DNA of 21,158 bases, taken from positions 1 through 21,158 of the forward strand of contig CAMLSG010000078.1 of NCBI GenBank assembly GCA_946482635.1. The letters are read 5' to 3'. The notes beneath the pieces were generated by a model. That model saw only the letters and a program-made list of their open reading frames with translations. It was not told the origin of the DNA and ran no database searches. Below, in pieces: positions 1-7,287 of the stretch (position 1 is the stretch's first letter; each line of letters starts with the position of its first letter). The position numbers and the translations under genes are program-made. This DNA is from an uncultured Duganella sp. GTDB taxonomy: Bacteria; Pseudomonadota; Gammaproteobacteria; Burkholderiales; Burkholderiaceae.

Positions 1-193
1 CCAGCGCCTTGATGATGATATCCCCGAGTTCCAGCGCCAGCGGCGTCCCTTCCGCGATCTGGCGGTTGCGCTTGACTTGCGCCCCCTGCGATCCCACGCT
101 GGCGCGGCCGTCGATCCATTCGGCGGCCGCCAGGCGTTGGCGGAAGGTTTTGACTTGGTCCGGCGTCAGCACGCCGGGGATATGCAGCATCAT
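1..193 (-). CDS. piuC: PKHD-type Fe(II)/2-oxoglutarate hydroxylase, PiuC/YbiX family (N-terminal part only)
   Basis: The reading frame runs off the left edge, so only the first 64 codons are present. The start is an ATG ATG pair at 193-188, giving [20 protein letters not shown], then a stretch with [18 protein letters not shown] and [10 protein letters not shown]. This matches the N-terminus of the PiuC/YbiX family, cytosolic iron-dependent dioxygenases commonly encoded beside siderophore receptors. The iron-binding His/Asp residues lie beyond the window and cannot be checked. The start lies one base past the stop codon of the upstream receptor, so the two genes are almost certainly co-transcribed and translationally coupled, as in the E. 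coli fiu-ybiX pair. Identity rests on N-terminal resemblance and context. Confidence 0.8.
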   Translation of the reverse strand, partial: MMLHIPGVLTPDQVKTFRQRLAAAEWIDGRASVGSQGAQVKRNRQIAEGTPLALELGDIIIKAL

Positions 194-194
194 A

Positions 195-2489
195 TTAGTA
201 GCGGAAGTTCGCAGTCAGGATTGCGGTACGGCCTACGCCAACGCCGGCATAGTGGTTGGAACCCACCTTGTCGTAGTACAGCTTGTCCGTCAGGTTCTGG
301 ATGTTCAACTGCAGGCTGATATTCTTGTTCACATCATAGCTCGCCATCGCGTCGTAGCGGGTGTAGCCCGGCACGAACTTGGTGTTGTTGACGTTGCTCC
401 ATACCTTCGACACTGCATTCACGCCGCCGCCAATGACCAGGCCTTGCATGATCGTGTACGAAGTCCACAGCGAAGCGCTCTGCTTAGGCGTTGCAGGGAA
501 GGCGTTGCCGTTGAACGGGGATGCAGCATACACCGGCTTGGCGGTCGTGCCGACGTTAACAAAGCCGTTGTCTTCCACTTCGGAGTCGAGCCAGGTGTAG
601 CCGCCGAAGACCTGCCAGTTGCTGGTCAGCGCGCCGCTCACGCCCAGTTCGAAGCCCTTGACGGATTTCTTGCCAACGTTCTGGGTGGTGCCGTCCACGT
701 TGGTTACGCGGGCGTTGTTCATCTTGCTGGAGAAGACAGCGCCGCTGACGGACAGCTTGCGTGCCAGGATTTCCCACTTGGTGCCCAGTTCGAAATTCTT
801 GCTGTCCTGCGGCTTCAGGTTCTGTACCGAGGTGGACAGCGCATCCACGCCATCGCCGCCATCGTTGCCTGGAGGAGTGGACGAGGTGCCGTACGACACG
901 TAGATACTGCTGTTCGCTGCTGGCTTGTACACCAGGCCCGCCTGGTAGTTGGCGAAGCTGGACTTGTTTTCCGCGTCAATCGCAGCCACAACCGGGGTGG
1001 CGGCGGTGTTGGCGTTGGTGTGCAGGCCGGTGCGGAACTCGTCCCAGCGTACGCCCACGTTCAGCAGCCACTGCGGGTTGAATTCGATGGTGTCGAAGCC
1101 GTAGACCGAGCGGCTGTTGGTGTGCACCTTGGTGTCGTTCGGCGCCACGCTGCGTACCTGGCCGACGGTCCATGGGTCGTACGGGTTCGGGTTGGACAGG
1201 GTGGTGCAGTTGTACAGGGTTGCCGCGCCTGCGGTTGGGCAGGTGGTGGTCTTGGTCAGCGGGTTGTTGGTGCCCGGGGTGAAGTTATAGGTCGCGCGCT
1301 CGGTCACTTCGCGGCTCACTTCCACGCCAGCGGTGAAGCTGTGCTTGACGCCTGCAGCAACCAGGGAGCCGGTCAGGCTGGACGCATTGGCCAGCGACTC
1401 GGTTTCCGCATTGCGGCTGTTGTGGCGGCGCCATACGGTGCCATACAGCATCACGTTGCCCTTGGAGTCATCAGGCAGGGTGTACACGTACTCGTTGCCG
1501 GTCTTGCCGTAACGGGTCACGTTGCGGAAGGCCAGGCCGTTGCTGAATTCGTGCTTGATGTCGATGGTGCCGATGTCGGACTTGGTGTCGCGGAAGTCGC
1601 GGTCGACCAGGCCGTAGAAGGTTTCGCTTGGCACGTTGACCGGCTTGCCGACACCGTTCTTGGCGACGTTCGCACCGGTGGTGAATGGATTGTCGAAAGG
1701 CACGCCGGCGTCCGGCAGCTCGCTCGACTTGTAATGGTAGTAGCTCAGGTTGACCTTGGTCGGACCGGTCAGGCCGAAGGCCACGCTCGGGGCGAAGCCC
1801 CAGCGGTCGCTGTAAATCTCATCATGATGGCCGGCCACATGGTTTTCATGGCCCATCAGGTTCAGGCGTACGGCGGCGTTATCGCCGATCATGCGGTTCA
1901 CGTCGGCGGTCACGCGGCGATATTTCGCGGTACCCAGGCCAACGCTGGCGTTACTGAAGGTTTCCGCCTTGGCGGTCTTGGAAACCATATTGATGCCGCC
2001 GCCAGCGGACGAGCGGCCGCCGTATGCGGAATTCGGGCCTTTTACGACTTCGATCTGCTCCAGTGCGAAGATTTCGCGCGACTGGGAGCCGCTGTCGCGG
2101 ATGCCGTCGATGTATGTGTCGGTCTGCGCGTTGTAGCCGCGGATGAACAGGTTGTCGCCTACCGGCTGGCCGCCTTCCGCAGCGCCCACGGTGATGCCAG
2201 GCACGGTGCGCAGCGCATCGGTCAGCGAGGTGGCGCCAGTCTGGGAAATTACCTCGGTCGGGATCACGGTCACCGATTTCGGGGTATCCAGCAGGGGAGC
2301 GGTGAATTTGTCGGAAGCCGACTTTTTAACCTGGAAATCGCTGCCATTCTGGCCAGTAACGACGACTTCCTGCATTTTCTGCTCTGGGGCAGCTGTATTT
2401 GTATCGGCTTGTGCTACAGGCAGCGCCAGGGAAGCGGCGATGGCTGCGAGCGTAGCTGGCGAGTGCTTGCGGCTCTTAATGTAGGACAT
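195..2489 (-). CDS. fiu: TonB-dependent catecholate siderophore receptor, Fiu/PiuA type
   Basis: This is an outer-membrane, TonB-energised receptor, probably for ferric catecholates or their monomers. From ATG at 2489 the product is 764 residues, close to E. coli Fiu. A signal peptide with an AQA|D cleavage site ends near residue 28. A TonB-box-like QEVVVTG follows at about 40-46. The plug (about 60-180) contains [20 protein letters not shown] and [18 protein letters not shown], then [13 protein letters not shown]. The remainder is a beta-barrel ending in the aromatic C-terminus NFRY expected for outer-membrane proteins. An in-frame TTG lies two codons upstream at 2495, but the ATG has the better-placed AGAG. 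It heads an operon with the PiuC-type hydroxylase and has a Fur-box promoter, implying induction under iron limitation. The precise ligand is not determinable here; Fiu rather than another catecholate receptor is inferred from plug sequence and the hydroxylase partner. Confidence 0.88.
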   Translation of the reverse strand: MSYIKSRKHSPATLAAIAASLALPVAQADTNTAAPEQKMQEVVVTGQNGSDFQVKKSASDKFTAPLLDTPKSVTVIPTEVISQTGATSLTDALRTVPGITVGAAEGGQPVGDNLFIRGYNAQTDTYIDGIRDSGSQSREIFALEQIEVVKGPNSAYGGRSSAGGGINMVSKTAKAETFSNASVGLGTAKYRRVTADVNRMIGDNAAVRLNLMGHENHVAGHHDEIYSDRWGFAPSVAFGLTGPTKVNLSYYHYKSSELPDAGVPFDNPFTTGANVAKNGVGKPVNVPSETFYGLVDRDFRDTKSDIGTIDIKHEFSNGLAFRNVTRYGKTGNEYVYTLPDDSKGNVMLYGTVWRRHNSRNAETESLANASSLTGSLVAAGVKHSFTAGVEVSREVTERATYNFTPGTNNPLTKTTTCPTAGAATLYNCTTLSNPNPYDPWTVGQVRSVAPNDTKVHTNSRSVYGFDTIEFNPQWLLNVGVRWDEFRTGLHTNANTAATPVVAAIDAENKSSFANYQAGLVYKPAANSSIYVSYGTSSTPPGNDGGDGVDALSTSVQNLKPQDSKNFELGTKWEILARKLSVSGAVFSSKMNNARVTNVDGTTQNVGKKSVKGFELGVSGALTSNWQVFGGYTWLDSEVEDNGFVNVGTTAKPVYAASPFNGNAFPATPKQSASLWTSYTIMQGLVIGGGVNAVSKVWSNVNNTKFVPGYTRYDAMASYDVNKNISLQLNIQNLTDKLYYDKVGSNHYAGVGVGRTAILTANFRY

Positions 2490-2519
2490 TGACAACTCTG
2501 AATTGTAGGCATAAAACGC

Positions 2520-2540
2520 AAATGATAATTGTTTTCATTT
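2520..2540. promoter_or_regulatory. Fur box
   Basis: The core AATGATAATTGTTTTCATT (2521-2539) is a near-palindrome, with AAATGA on one side answered by TCATTT on the other. It resembles the 19-base Fur consensus GATAATGATAATCATTATC. It lies about 30 bases before the receptor start and covers its predicted -10. It is about 105 bases before the divergent bacterioferritin gene, so an effect there is possible but less certain. Confidence 0.78.
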
Positions 2541-2550
2541 ACATTAGCAA
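2522..2550 (-). promoter_or_regulatory. Predicted sigma70 promoter of the siderophore receptor operon
   Basis: Read on the minus strand, a -35 of TTGCTA (2550-2545) is followed by a 17-base spacer and a -10 of TATCAT (2527-2522), five of six matches to consensus. The -10 and most of the spacer lie inside the Fur box, the arrangement expected for iron repression by blocking RNA polymerase. The start would fall near 2515, leaving a short leader of about 25 bases before the ATG at 2489. Confidence 0.6.
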
Positions 2551-2645
2551 TGTCGTTAGCAATCCTATGTTGCCCCCATGACTAGGTTGGCGCCCTGCTT
2601 CGTGGCAAAATGCCATTATTCCCAACCAAATAAGAAGGAAACCCC

Positions 2646-3122
2646 ATGAAGGGCGACAAAGACGTTATCCGTCTGCTGAATGCACAGCTGACCAACGAGC
2701 TGACGGCAATTAACCAGTACTTCCTGCATGCGCGCATGTACCGTCACTGGGGCTTCGACAAGCTGGGCAAGAAAGAATACGATGAGTCGATCGGCGAAAT
2801 GAAGCATGCCGACCGCCTGATCGACCGCATCCTGATGCTGGACGGCCTGCCTAACCTGCAAGCCCTGCACAAGCTGCTGATCGGCGAGAACACCGAAGAA
2901 ATGCTGGCCGCCGACCTGAAGCTGGAAAAAGGTGCGCATGTGACCATCAAGGAAGGCATTGCGCAATCCGAGAAAGTCGGCGATTACGTGTCGCGCGACC
3001 TGCTGCTGGATATCCTGAAGGATACCGAGGAGCACATCGAATGGCTGGAAACCCAGATCGACCTGATCGGGAAAATCGGCATCCAGAACTACCTGCAATC
3101 GCAGATGTCGGAAGCCGAGTAA
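2646..3122 (+). CDS. bfr: Bacterioferritin
   Basis: This is a 158-residue cytosolic, haem-containing iron-storage protein, the same length as E. coli Bfr and aligning with it without gaps. It begins [20 protein letters not shown]. The haem ligand Met52 is present, as are ferroxidase-centre ligands Glu18, Glu51, His54, Glu94 and His130. Position 127, a glutamate in E. coli Bfr, is threonine here within DTEEH, with glutamates at 128 and 129. A strong AAGGA precedes the start by eight bases. The gene is divergent from the siderophore receptor, coupling an uptake gene to a storage gene across a region with a Fur box. Its stop TAA shares a base with the start of the next gene, so an AraC-type regulator is likely co-transcribed. 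No convincing -35/-10 pair was found upstream. Confidence 0.95.
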   Translation: MKGDKDVIRLLNAQLTNELTAINQYFLHARMYRHWGFDKLGKKEYDESIGEMKHADRLIDRILMLDGLPNLQALHKLLIGENTEEMLAADLKLEKGAHVTIKEGIAQSEKVGDYVSRDLLLDILKDTEEHIEWLETQIDLIGKIGIQNYLQSQMSEAE

Positions 3123-3604
3123 TGCCCGGACAAAGTCCGGAACTGTTGCGGCGCCTCTTGCGCGCCAAAGACAGGATGGACGCCGCCTCGCAAGAGGAAT
3201 GGCCGGTAAGCCGCCTGGCGGAAGTGAGCTGCGTTTCTGCAACTCACTTCGCCCGTTCCTTCAAGGAGGCGTTCGGCCTCCCTCCCCATCGCTACCTGCT
3301 CACGCGCCGCATCGAGCGCGCCGTGACGCTGCTGCGCGAAACCGACCTGCCCATCACCGATATCGCCTACTCGACCGGCTGGAACAGCATCGGCACCTTC
3401 GGGCGCACCTTCCGCGACATCACCGGCAAGAACCCGGGCGATATCCGGGAACAGGTACGCCTCGAGGCTGAGCAAGCCGGACGGGTGCCGGCCTGCGTGC
3501 TGAGCGCCGCGCACCGGCCGGACCTCACAATGGCAGTTTCGGAGAAGCGGCGCCAGGAAAGCGTCCCTACAATGGAGTCTCACTTAAAGGAGACCACCCC
3601 ATGA
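3122..3604 (+). CDS. Short AraC-family transcriptional regulator (DNA-binding domain only)
   Basis: The 160-residue product consists almost wholly of the AraC/XylS DNA-binding domain. The first helix-turn-helix is at about 29-50 (SRLAEVSCVSATHFARSFKE), followed by the linking helix RRIERAVTLLRE, and the second helix-turn-helix is at about 78-100 (ITDIAYSTGWNSIGTFGRTF). There is no room for an N-terminal ligand-binding domain, so any signal sensing is unclear. The frame is open upstream to 3041 inside bfr, but the ATG at 3122 overlaps the bfr stop (TAATG) and is preferred. Its own TGA overlaps the ATG of the following VOC-fold gene. Short AraC regulators next to VOC proteins are a recurrent pair in proteobacteria, so control of that neighbour is a reasonable inference. 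The tail from about 112 is not conserved-looking. Confidence 0.85.
   Translation: MPGQSPELLRRLLRAKDRMDAASQEEWPVSRLAEVSCVSATHFARSFKEAFGLPPHRYLLTRRIERAVTLLRETDLPITDIAYSTGWNSIGTFGRTFRDITGKNPGDIREQVRLEAEQAGRVPACVLSAAHRPDLTMAVSEKRRQESVPTMESHLKETTP
3126..3140 (+). other. Small hairpin directly after the regulator start codon
   Basis: CCGGAC-AAA-GTCCGG forms a perfect six-base-pair stem with a three-base loop, beginning one base after the ATG of the AraC-type gene and immediately after the bfr stop. It has no following T-run, so it is not an intrinsic terminator. In mRNA it could reduce initiation on the regulator relative to bfr or mark a processing point. It may also be chance in GC-rich coding sequence. 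Confidence 0.4.
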
Positions 3605-4023
3605 CTCAAGGTATTCAAACCGTAGGCCTGTATGTTCGCGACCAGGACGAAGCGCTGGCTTTCTATGTCGACAAGCTCGGTTTCAAGGTCCATACCGACG
3701 TGCGCAATGGCGACTACCGCTGGCTGACCGTGCAGCATCCGGACCAGCCATCGTTCCAGCTCGGCCTTTACGTACCGGGCGCACCTGTCCATGATGCGGC
3801 AACCGCCCAGGCGCTGAATGCGCTGGTCGCCAAGGGCGCGATGCCGCCGATGGTGCTGGAAGTGGACGATTGTTTCGCGACCTACGACAAGCTGCACCAG
3901 AAAGGCGTGGAGTTCAACCAGGAACCGGTGGAGCGCTACGGCACGGTGGATGCGGGCTTCCGCGATCCGTCGGGCAATGGCTGGAAAATGATCCAGACCC
4001 GCCGCAAGGTGGCTGCCGCTTAA
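3601..4023 (+). CDS. VOC-fold (glyoxalase/bleomycin-resistance/extradiol dioxygenase superfamily) protein
   Basis: The product is 140 residues, typical of a single-domain VOC protein with two beta-alpha-beta-beta-beta modules. The first begins TVGLYVRDQDEALAFYVDKLGF, the standard opening. The second runs from about PPMVLEVDDCFATYDKLHQKGVEF to GFRDPSGNGWKMIQ, the typical closing motif. The reaction is unknown; glyoxalase activity is not supported because the usual first metal-ligand histidine is absent from the opening strand. A strong AAAGGAG precedes the start, which overlaps the regulator stop as ATGA. It is the last gene of the bfr cluster and converges on a sugar kinase, with the two stop codons overlapping in a TTAA. 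Confidence 0.85.
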   Translation: MTQGIQTVGLYVRDQDEALAFYVDKLGFKVHTDVRNGDYRWLTVQHPDQPSFQLGLYVPGAPVHDAATAQALNALVAKGAMPPMVLEVDDCFATYDKLHQKGVEFNQEPVERYGTVDAGFRDPSGNGWKMIQTRRKVAAA

Positions 4024-4949
4024 TCCAGGCCCCAGGCCGTGCGCCAGGGCGCGTAGAACGCCGGATCCGGCGATACCGCGCCCGCAATGCCGCATACCGC
4101 GCCGGCAAAGGCGTTGGCACGTGAGAGTATCAGCGGCGTCTCCCAGCCGCGAGCGCGGCCCGCCAGGAACACAGCGGCAAAGGCATCGCCCGCCCCTACC
4201 GAATCGACGAACCTGGCCGGCTTGACAGCCTGGTGGTCGACCGCGCGTTCGCCATCGGCGCCGAAATACATCGCGCCGCGCTCGCCCAGCGTTACCAGCA
4301 ATCCCTGGATGGAAAAGTTGTGCATCATGGCGCGCGCTTCCGCTTCGACGGCGGCGCAGTCCATGTCCACCGTGTCCGGGCAGGTATGGCAGTACCAGGA
4401 GAACAATGCCTGCAATTCATCCTCATTGACCTTCACGATATCGGCCCGCTGCAGCGCGGCAAACACCACCGCTTCGTCCACCCCGTCGCGCAAGTTCAGG
4501 TCAAGGAAATGTTCAGCCTCGCTGGCGCCGTCCAGCACCGCGCCGAGCGCAGCGCGCGAAGCCGGTTCGCGCTGGGCCAGCGTGCCGAAATACACGGTAT
4601 CGGGAGAGAAAGCGCGCATCACGTCCACGGCGGCGGCAGCTTCGATATGGTCGTAGGCCTGCTCGGCCAGGATATGGAAGCGGTGGCCGCCATTACCGTC
4701 GCGCTCCACCAGCACGCGGCCCGTCGGTTGCGGGCCGTGCTGCAGTCCCTCGGCGCTCATGTCAAAGCGGACAAAGGCGTCGCGCACCTGGTCGCCGTAA
4801 CTATCGTTGCCGACCCGGGTCACCATCAGGGCCGGAAGTCCCAGCGCCGCCAGGTTGCGGGCGACGTTGAACGGCGCACCGCCGACCACTTGCTGGTCGC
4901 CAAAGTCGTCCAGAAGGGCTTCGCCAAATACCAGTACTCGCTCTGACAT
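4020..4949 (-). CDS. PfkB/ribokinase-family sugar kinase, probable fructokinase (second copy)
   Basis: The 309-residue cytosolic kinase probably phosphorylates fructose with ATP. It shows the family's N-terminal substrate segment FGEALLDDFG and VGGAPFNVARNLAALG (9-37), the central DLNLRDG and KVNEDEL motifs (150-179), and the C-terminal VGAGDAFAAVF (251-261), which holds the anion hole and catalytic Asp255. It is clearly paralogous to the kinase at 6329-7267. In this operon amylosucrase releases fructose, which is the main argument for fructokinase rather than another ribokinase-family activity. A GGGGAGGG ribosome site precedes the ATG at 4949; 30 bases separate it from the transporter upstream. 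It is the last gene of the sucrose operon, and its stop overlaps the convergent VOC gene, leaving no space for a terminator. Confidence 0.85.
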   Translation of the reverse strand: MSERVLVFGEALLDDFGDQQVVGGAPFNVARNLAALGLPALMVTRVGNDSYGDQVRDAFVRFDMSAEGLQHGPQPTGRVLVERDGNGGHRFHILAEQAYDHIEAAAAVDVMRAFSPDTVYFGTLAQREPASRAALGAVLDGASEAEHFLDLNLRDGVDEAVVFAALQRADIVKVNEDELQALFSWYCHTCPDTVDMDCAAVEAEARAMMHNFSIQGLLVTLGERGAMYFGADGERAVDHQAVKPARFVDSVGAGDAFAAVFLAGRARGWETPLILSRANAFAGAVCGIAGAVSPDPAFYAPWRTAWGLD

Positions 4950-4979
4950 CGCTGCCCTCCCCTCGTTGATCGGCTCGGG

Positions 4980-6332
4980 CTATTTTAGCAAAACCGCCTC
5001 CTGGCGCGGAGCAGTGTCGGCCAGCGGCCGCGCGGCGCGCAGCTTGACGAACAGTACGGCCACAGCGGCACACAGCAGCAGGGCGCCAGCCAGGCGCACC
5101 ACATTGGCAGGATCGCCGTGCAGCAAGCTGCGGTAATACAGTGGCAAGGTGAAAATCTGGATGATCATCGGAATCACGATGAACATATTGAAAATGCCCA
5201 TGTACACGCCGGTGCGTTCGGGCGGAATGCTGCCTGCAAGCATCACATACGGATTGCCCATGATGCTGGCCCAGGCCAGACCGATGCCCAGCATCGGCCA
5301 CATAAGCTGCAGCGGTTCGCGGATCAGCGGAATGCACAGCATGCCGACGCCGGCTGCCGCCAGGCAGATGCTGTGCGTAACCTTGGGCCCGAAGCGGCGC
5401 GTGAACGGCACCAGCGCAAAGGCGGCGATGAAGGCGACGAAGTTGTAAAAGGCGCCCACCTGCCCATTCAGCAGGCCCGCTTCGCGGAAGCCGGCCGACG
5501 CAGGGTCGGAAGTCTTGTAGATGGAAGACGCCAGCGCCAGCATGATGTATTGCCAGTAGCAGAACATGGCGTACCACTGGAACAGCTTGACCACGGCCAG
5601 TTGCTTCATGGTGGGCGGCATGTCGCGCAGCGCTTCGGCGATTTCCTGCAGGGTGTGGCGCCAGCCGGTCGGCTTCGCGCGCAATTCCGCCTCTTCCTGC
5701 GGCGACAGCGGCAATTCCGGCGTGGTCCAGCAACTCCACAGCACCGAAGCGATCGAGAAGACGGCCCCCAGCAGGAAGGCGCCGATCACCGTGTAGGGAA
5801 TGTGATGGCTGTTCACCGCATCGCGGCTGATGCCGAGGTAGACCAGGATTGAAGGCGTCAGGTAGGCCAATGTCTGCCCGAGTCCTGTGAAAGCGCTCTG
5901 GGTCAGGAAGCCAAGCGAATGCTGGCGCACGGCCAGGCGGTCGCTGACGAAGGCGCGGTACGGCTCCATCGTCACGTTGTTGGCCGCATCGAGGATCCAC
6001 AGCAGCCCGGCGGCCATCCACAGCACGGGGCTGAAGGGCATGGCCAGCAGGCCCAGGCTGCAAATCAGGGCGCCGATCAGGAAGTACGGCGTGCGGCGTC
6101 CCCAGCGCGAAACGGTGCGGTCGCTCAGCGCCCCGATGATGGGCTGCACCAGCAGGCCGGTGACCGGGCCGGCCAGCCACAGGTAAGGCAGGCTCGCTTC
6201 ATCGGCACCCAGGTATTTGTAGATCGGGCTCATGCTGCTTTGCTGCAGCCCGAAACTGAACTGGATGCCGAAGAAACCGATGTTCATGTTGACGATCTGC
6301 CGGAACGACAGATGCGGTTTCTGCTGAATCAT
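4980..6332 (-). CDS. MFS sugar transporter, SLC45/GPH-like, probable sucrose permease (SuxC-like)
   Basis: The 450-residue polytopic inner-membrane protein probably imports sucrose by cation symport. The N-terminal region has [20 protein letters not shown], characteristic of the sucrose/maltose MFS branch, and the loop 2-3 motif [18 protein letters not shown] (67-84), which carries the RWGRR signature of sucrose transporters. About twelve hydrophobic helices are evident, with a charged central loop near [20 protein letters not shown]. The frame is open far upstream, but the ATG at 6332 overlaps the stop of the preceding kinase as ATGA and has AAGGAG eight bases before it, so this start is chosen. 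It lies between two paralogous kinases in the amylosucrase operon. Sucrose specificity is inferred from that context and from resemblance to Xanthomonas SuxC. Confidence 0.87.
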   Translation of the reverse strand: MIQQKPHLSFRQIVNMNIGFFGIQFSFGLQQSSMSPIYKYLGADEASLPYLWLAGPVTGLLVQPIIGALSDRTVSRWGRRTPYFLIGALICSLGLLAMPFSPVLWMAAGLLWILDAANNVTMEPYRAFVSDRLAVRQHSLGFLTQSAFTGLGQTLAYLTPSILVYLGISRDAVNSHHIPYTVIGAFLLGAVFSIASVLWSCWTTPELPLSPQEEAELRAKPTGWRHTLQEIAEALRDMPPTMKQLAVVKLFQWYAMFCYWQYIMLALASSIYKTSDPASAGFREAGLLNGQVGAFYNFVAFIAAFALVPFTRRFGPKVTHSICLAAAGVGMLCIPLIREPLQLMWPMLGIGLAWASIMGNPYVMLAGSIPPERTGVYMGIFNMFIVIPMIIQIFTLPLYYRSLLHGDPANVVRLAGALLLCAAVAVLFVKLRAARPLADTAPRQEAVLLK

Positions 6333-7267
6333 CGCGTGGCTCCTTCCGCCGCTTGCCAGCGCTGGGTCCATGGTTCGTAAAATGCCAGGTCTTGCGGTAC
6401 CGCGCCGGACAGGCTGCACACTGCACCGGCGAAGGCGTTGGCGCGCGCCATGGTCAATGCCAGGTCCCAGCCTTGCACATGGCCGTGCAGGAAGACGGCG
6501 GAGAAAGCATCGCCGGCGCCTACCGTGTCGACCAGCTTGTACGGCTCTTCGTTGCCATGCTCGCGGATCACCCGGCCGTCTGCGCCAATATACATCGCGC
6601 CGCGCGGTCCGAGCGTGACGACCATGGCCTGCAGGCTGAATTTCCCGATGAGCAGGGAGCACGCCGGCGGCAGTTCCGGATCGTGTGCCTTTACCAGGCG
6701 AGGGCCGTCCGGCGCATACCAGGCCAGCAGGGCCGCCAGTTCGTCTTCGTTGACCTTCAGGATGTCGGCGTGGCGCAGCGATTCATAGACGCTGCGCTCG
6801 GTGTACTGGCCTTCGCGCAGGTTCAGGTCGAGGTAGCGGGTCGCCTCGCTGGCTTCCAGCAGCTCGATCAGCGCCGTGCGCGAAGTCAGGTGGCGCTGGG
6901 CCAGGGTGCCGAAATACAGCACCTGCGGCCTGGCTGGTTCGAACGCGGCGCGCGCCGAAGCGGCATCGATGTGGTCATACGCCTGGCCGGGCAAGATGTG
7001 GAAGGCGTGGCCTTGCAGGCCGCGCTCCACCACCACGCGACCGGTCGGCCAGGCGGGGTCGGTCTGCAGCCCCCATTGCGGCATGCCGTAGCGCTCGAAC
7101 TCTGCGCGCACAGCGGCGCCGTTGGCGTCCTGGCCGATGCGGGTGATCATGAGGGCTGGCGTGCCCAGGGCGGCCAGATTGCGCGCCGCGTTGAAAGGCG
7201 CACCGCCGACCACCTGCTCGCTGCCGAAATCATCGACGAGGGCTTCGCCGAACATTGCCACACACAT
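6329..7267 (-). CDS. PfkB/ribokinase-family sugar kinase, probable fructokinase (first copy)
   Basis: The 312-residue kinase has the same motif order as its paralogue at 4020-4949: FGEALVDDFG and VGGAPFNAARNLAALG near the N-terminus, DLNLREG and KVNEDELAAL in the middle (147-180), and DTVGAGDAFSAVF near the end, with the catalytic Asp at 253. It likely converts the fructose released by the adjacent amylosucrase to a fructose phosphate. Several starts are in frame (TTG 7291, ATG 7279, ATG 7267). ATG 7267 is preferred because GGAG lies six bases before it and because the resulting N-terminus matches the length of the paralogue. It follows amylosucrase by about 20 bases and overlaps the transporter start by four. 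It carries an insertion near 183-207 (APDGPRLVKAHDPELPPACS) that differs in sequence from the paralogue. Confidence 0.84.
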   Translation of the reverse strand: MCVAMFGEALVDDFGSEQVVGGAPFNAARNLAALGTPALMITRIGQDANGAAVRAEFERYGMPQWGLQTDPAWPTGRVVVERGLQGHAFHILPGQAYDHIDAASARAAFEPARPQVLYFGTLAQRHLTSRTALIELLEASEATRYLDLNLREGQYTERSVYESLRHADILKVNEDELAALLAWYAPDGPRLVKAHDPELPPACSLLIGKFSLQAMVVTLGPRGAMYIGADGRVIREHGNEEPYKLVDTVGAGDAFSAVFLHGHVQGWDLALTMARANAFAGAVCSLSGAVPQDLAFYEPWTQRWQAAEGATR

Positions 7268-7287
7268 GGCTGTCTCCATCTTTGTTG

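Noticed and set aside
9..2492. Long plus-strand open frame of 827 codons opposite the siderophore receptor
   Set aside because: It lies entirely antisense to a receptor with full domain logic, its product is Val/Ala/Gly/His-rich without any recognisable motif, and such frames are common opposite GC-rich genes.
2603..2615. Short inverted repeat TGGCAAAATGCCA before bfr
   Set aside because: The five-base arms are short enough to be chance, and it matches no operator I recognise.
3041..3121. N-terminal extension of the AraC-type gene into bfr
   Set aside because: The extra 27 residues are out-of-frame bfr sequence; the ATG overlapping the bfr stop gives a complete domain.
6333..6662. N-terminal extension of the MFS transporter
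   Set aside because: The added residues are out-of-frame kinase sequence; the ATGA overlap with a good ribosome site marks the true start.
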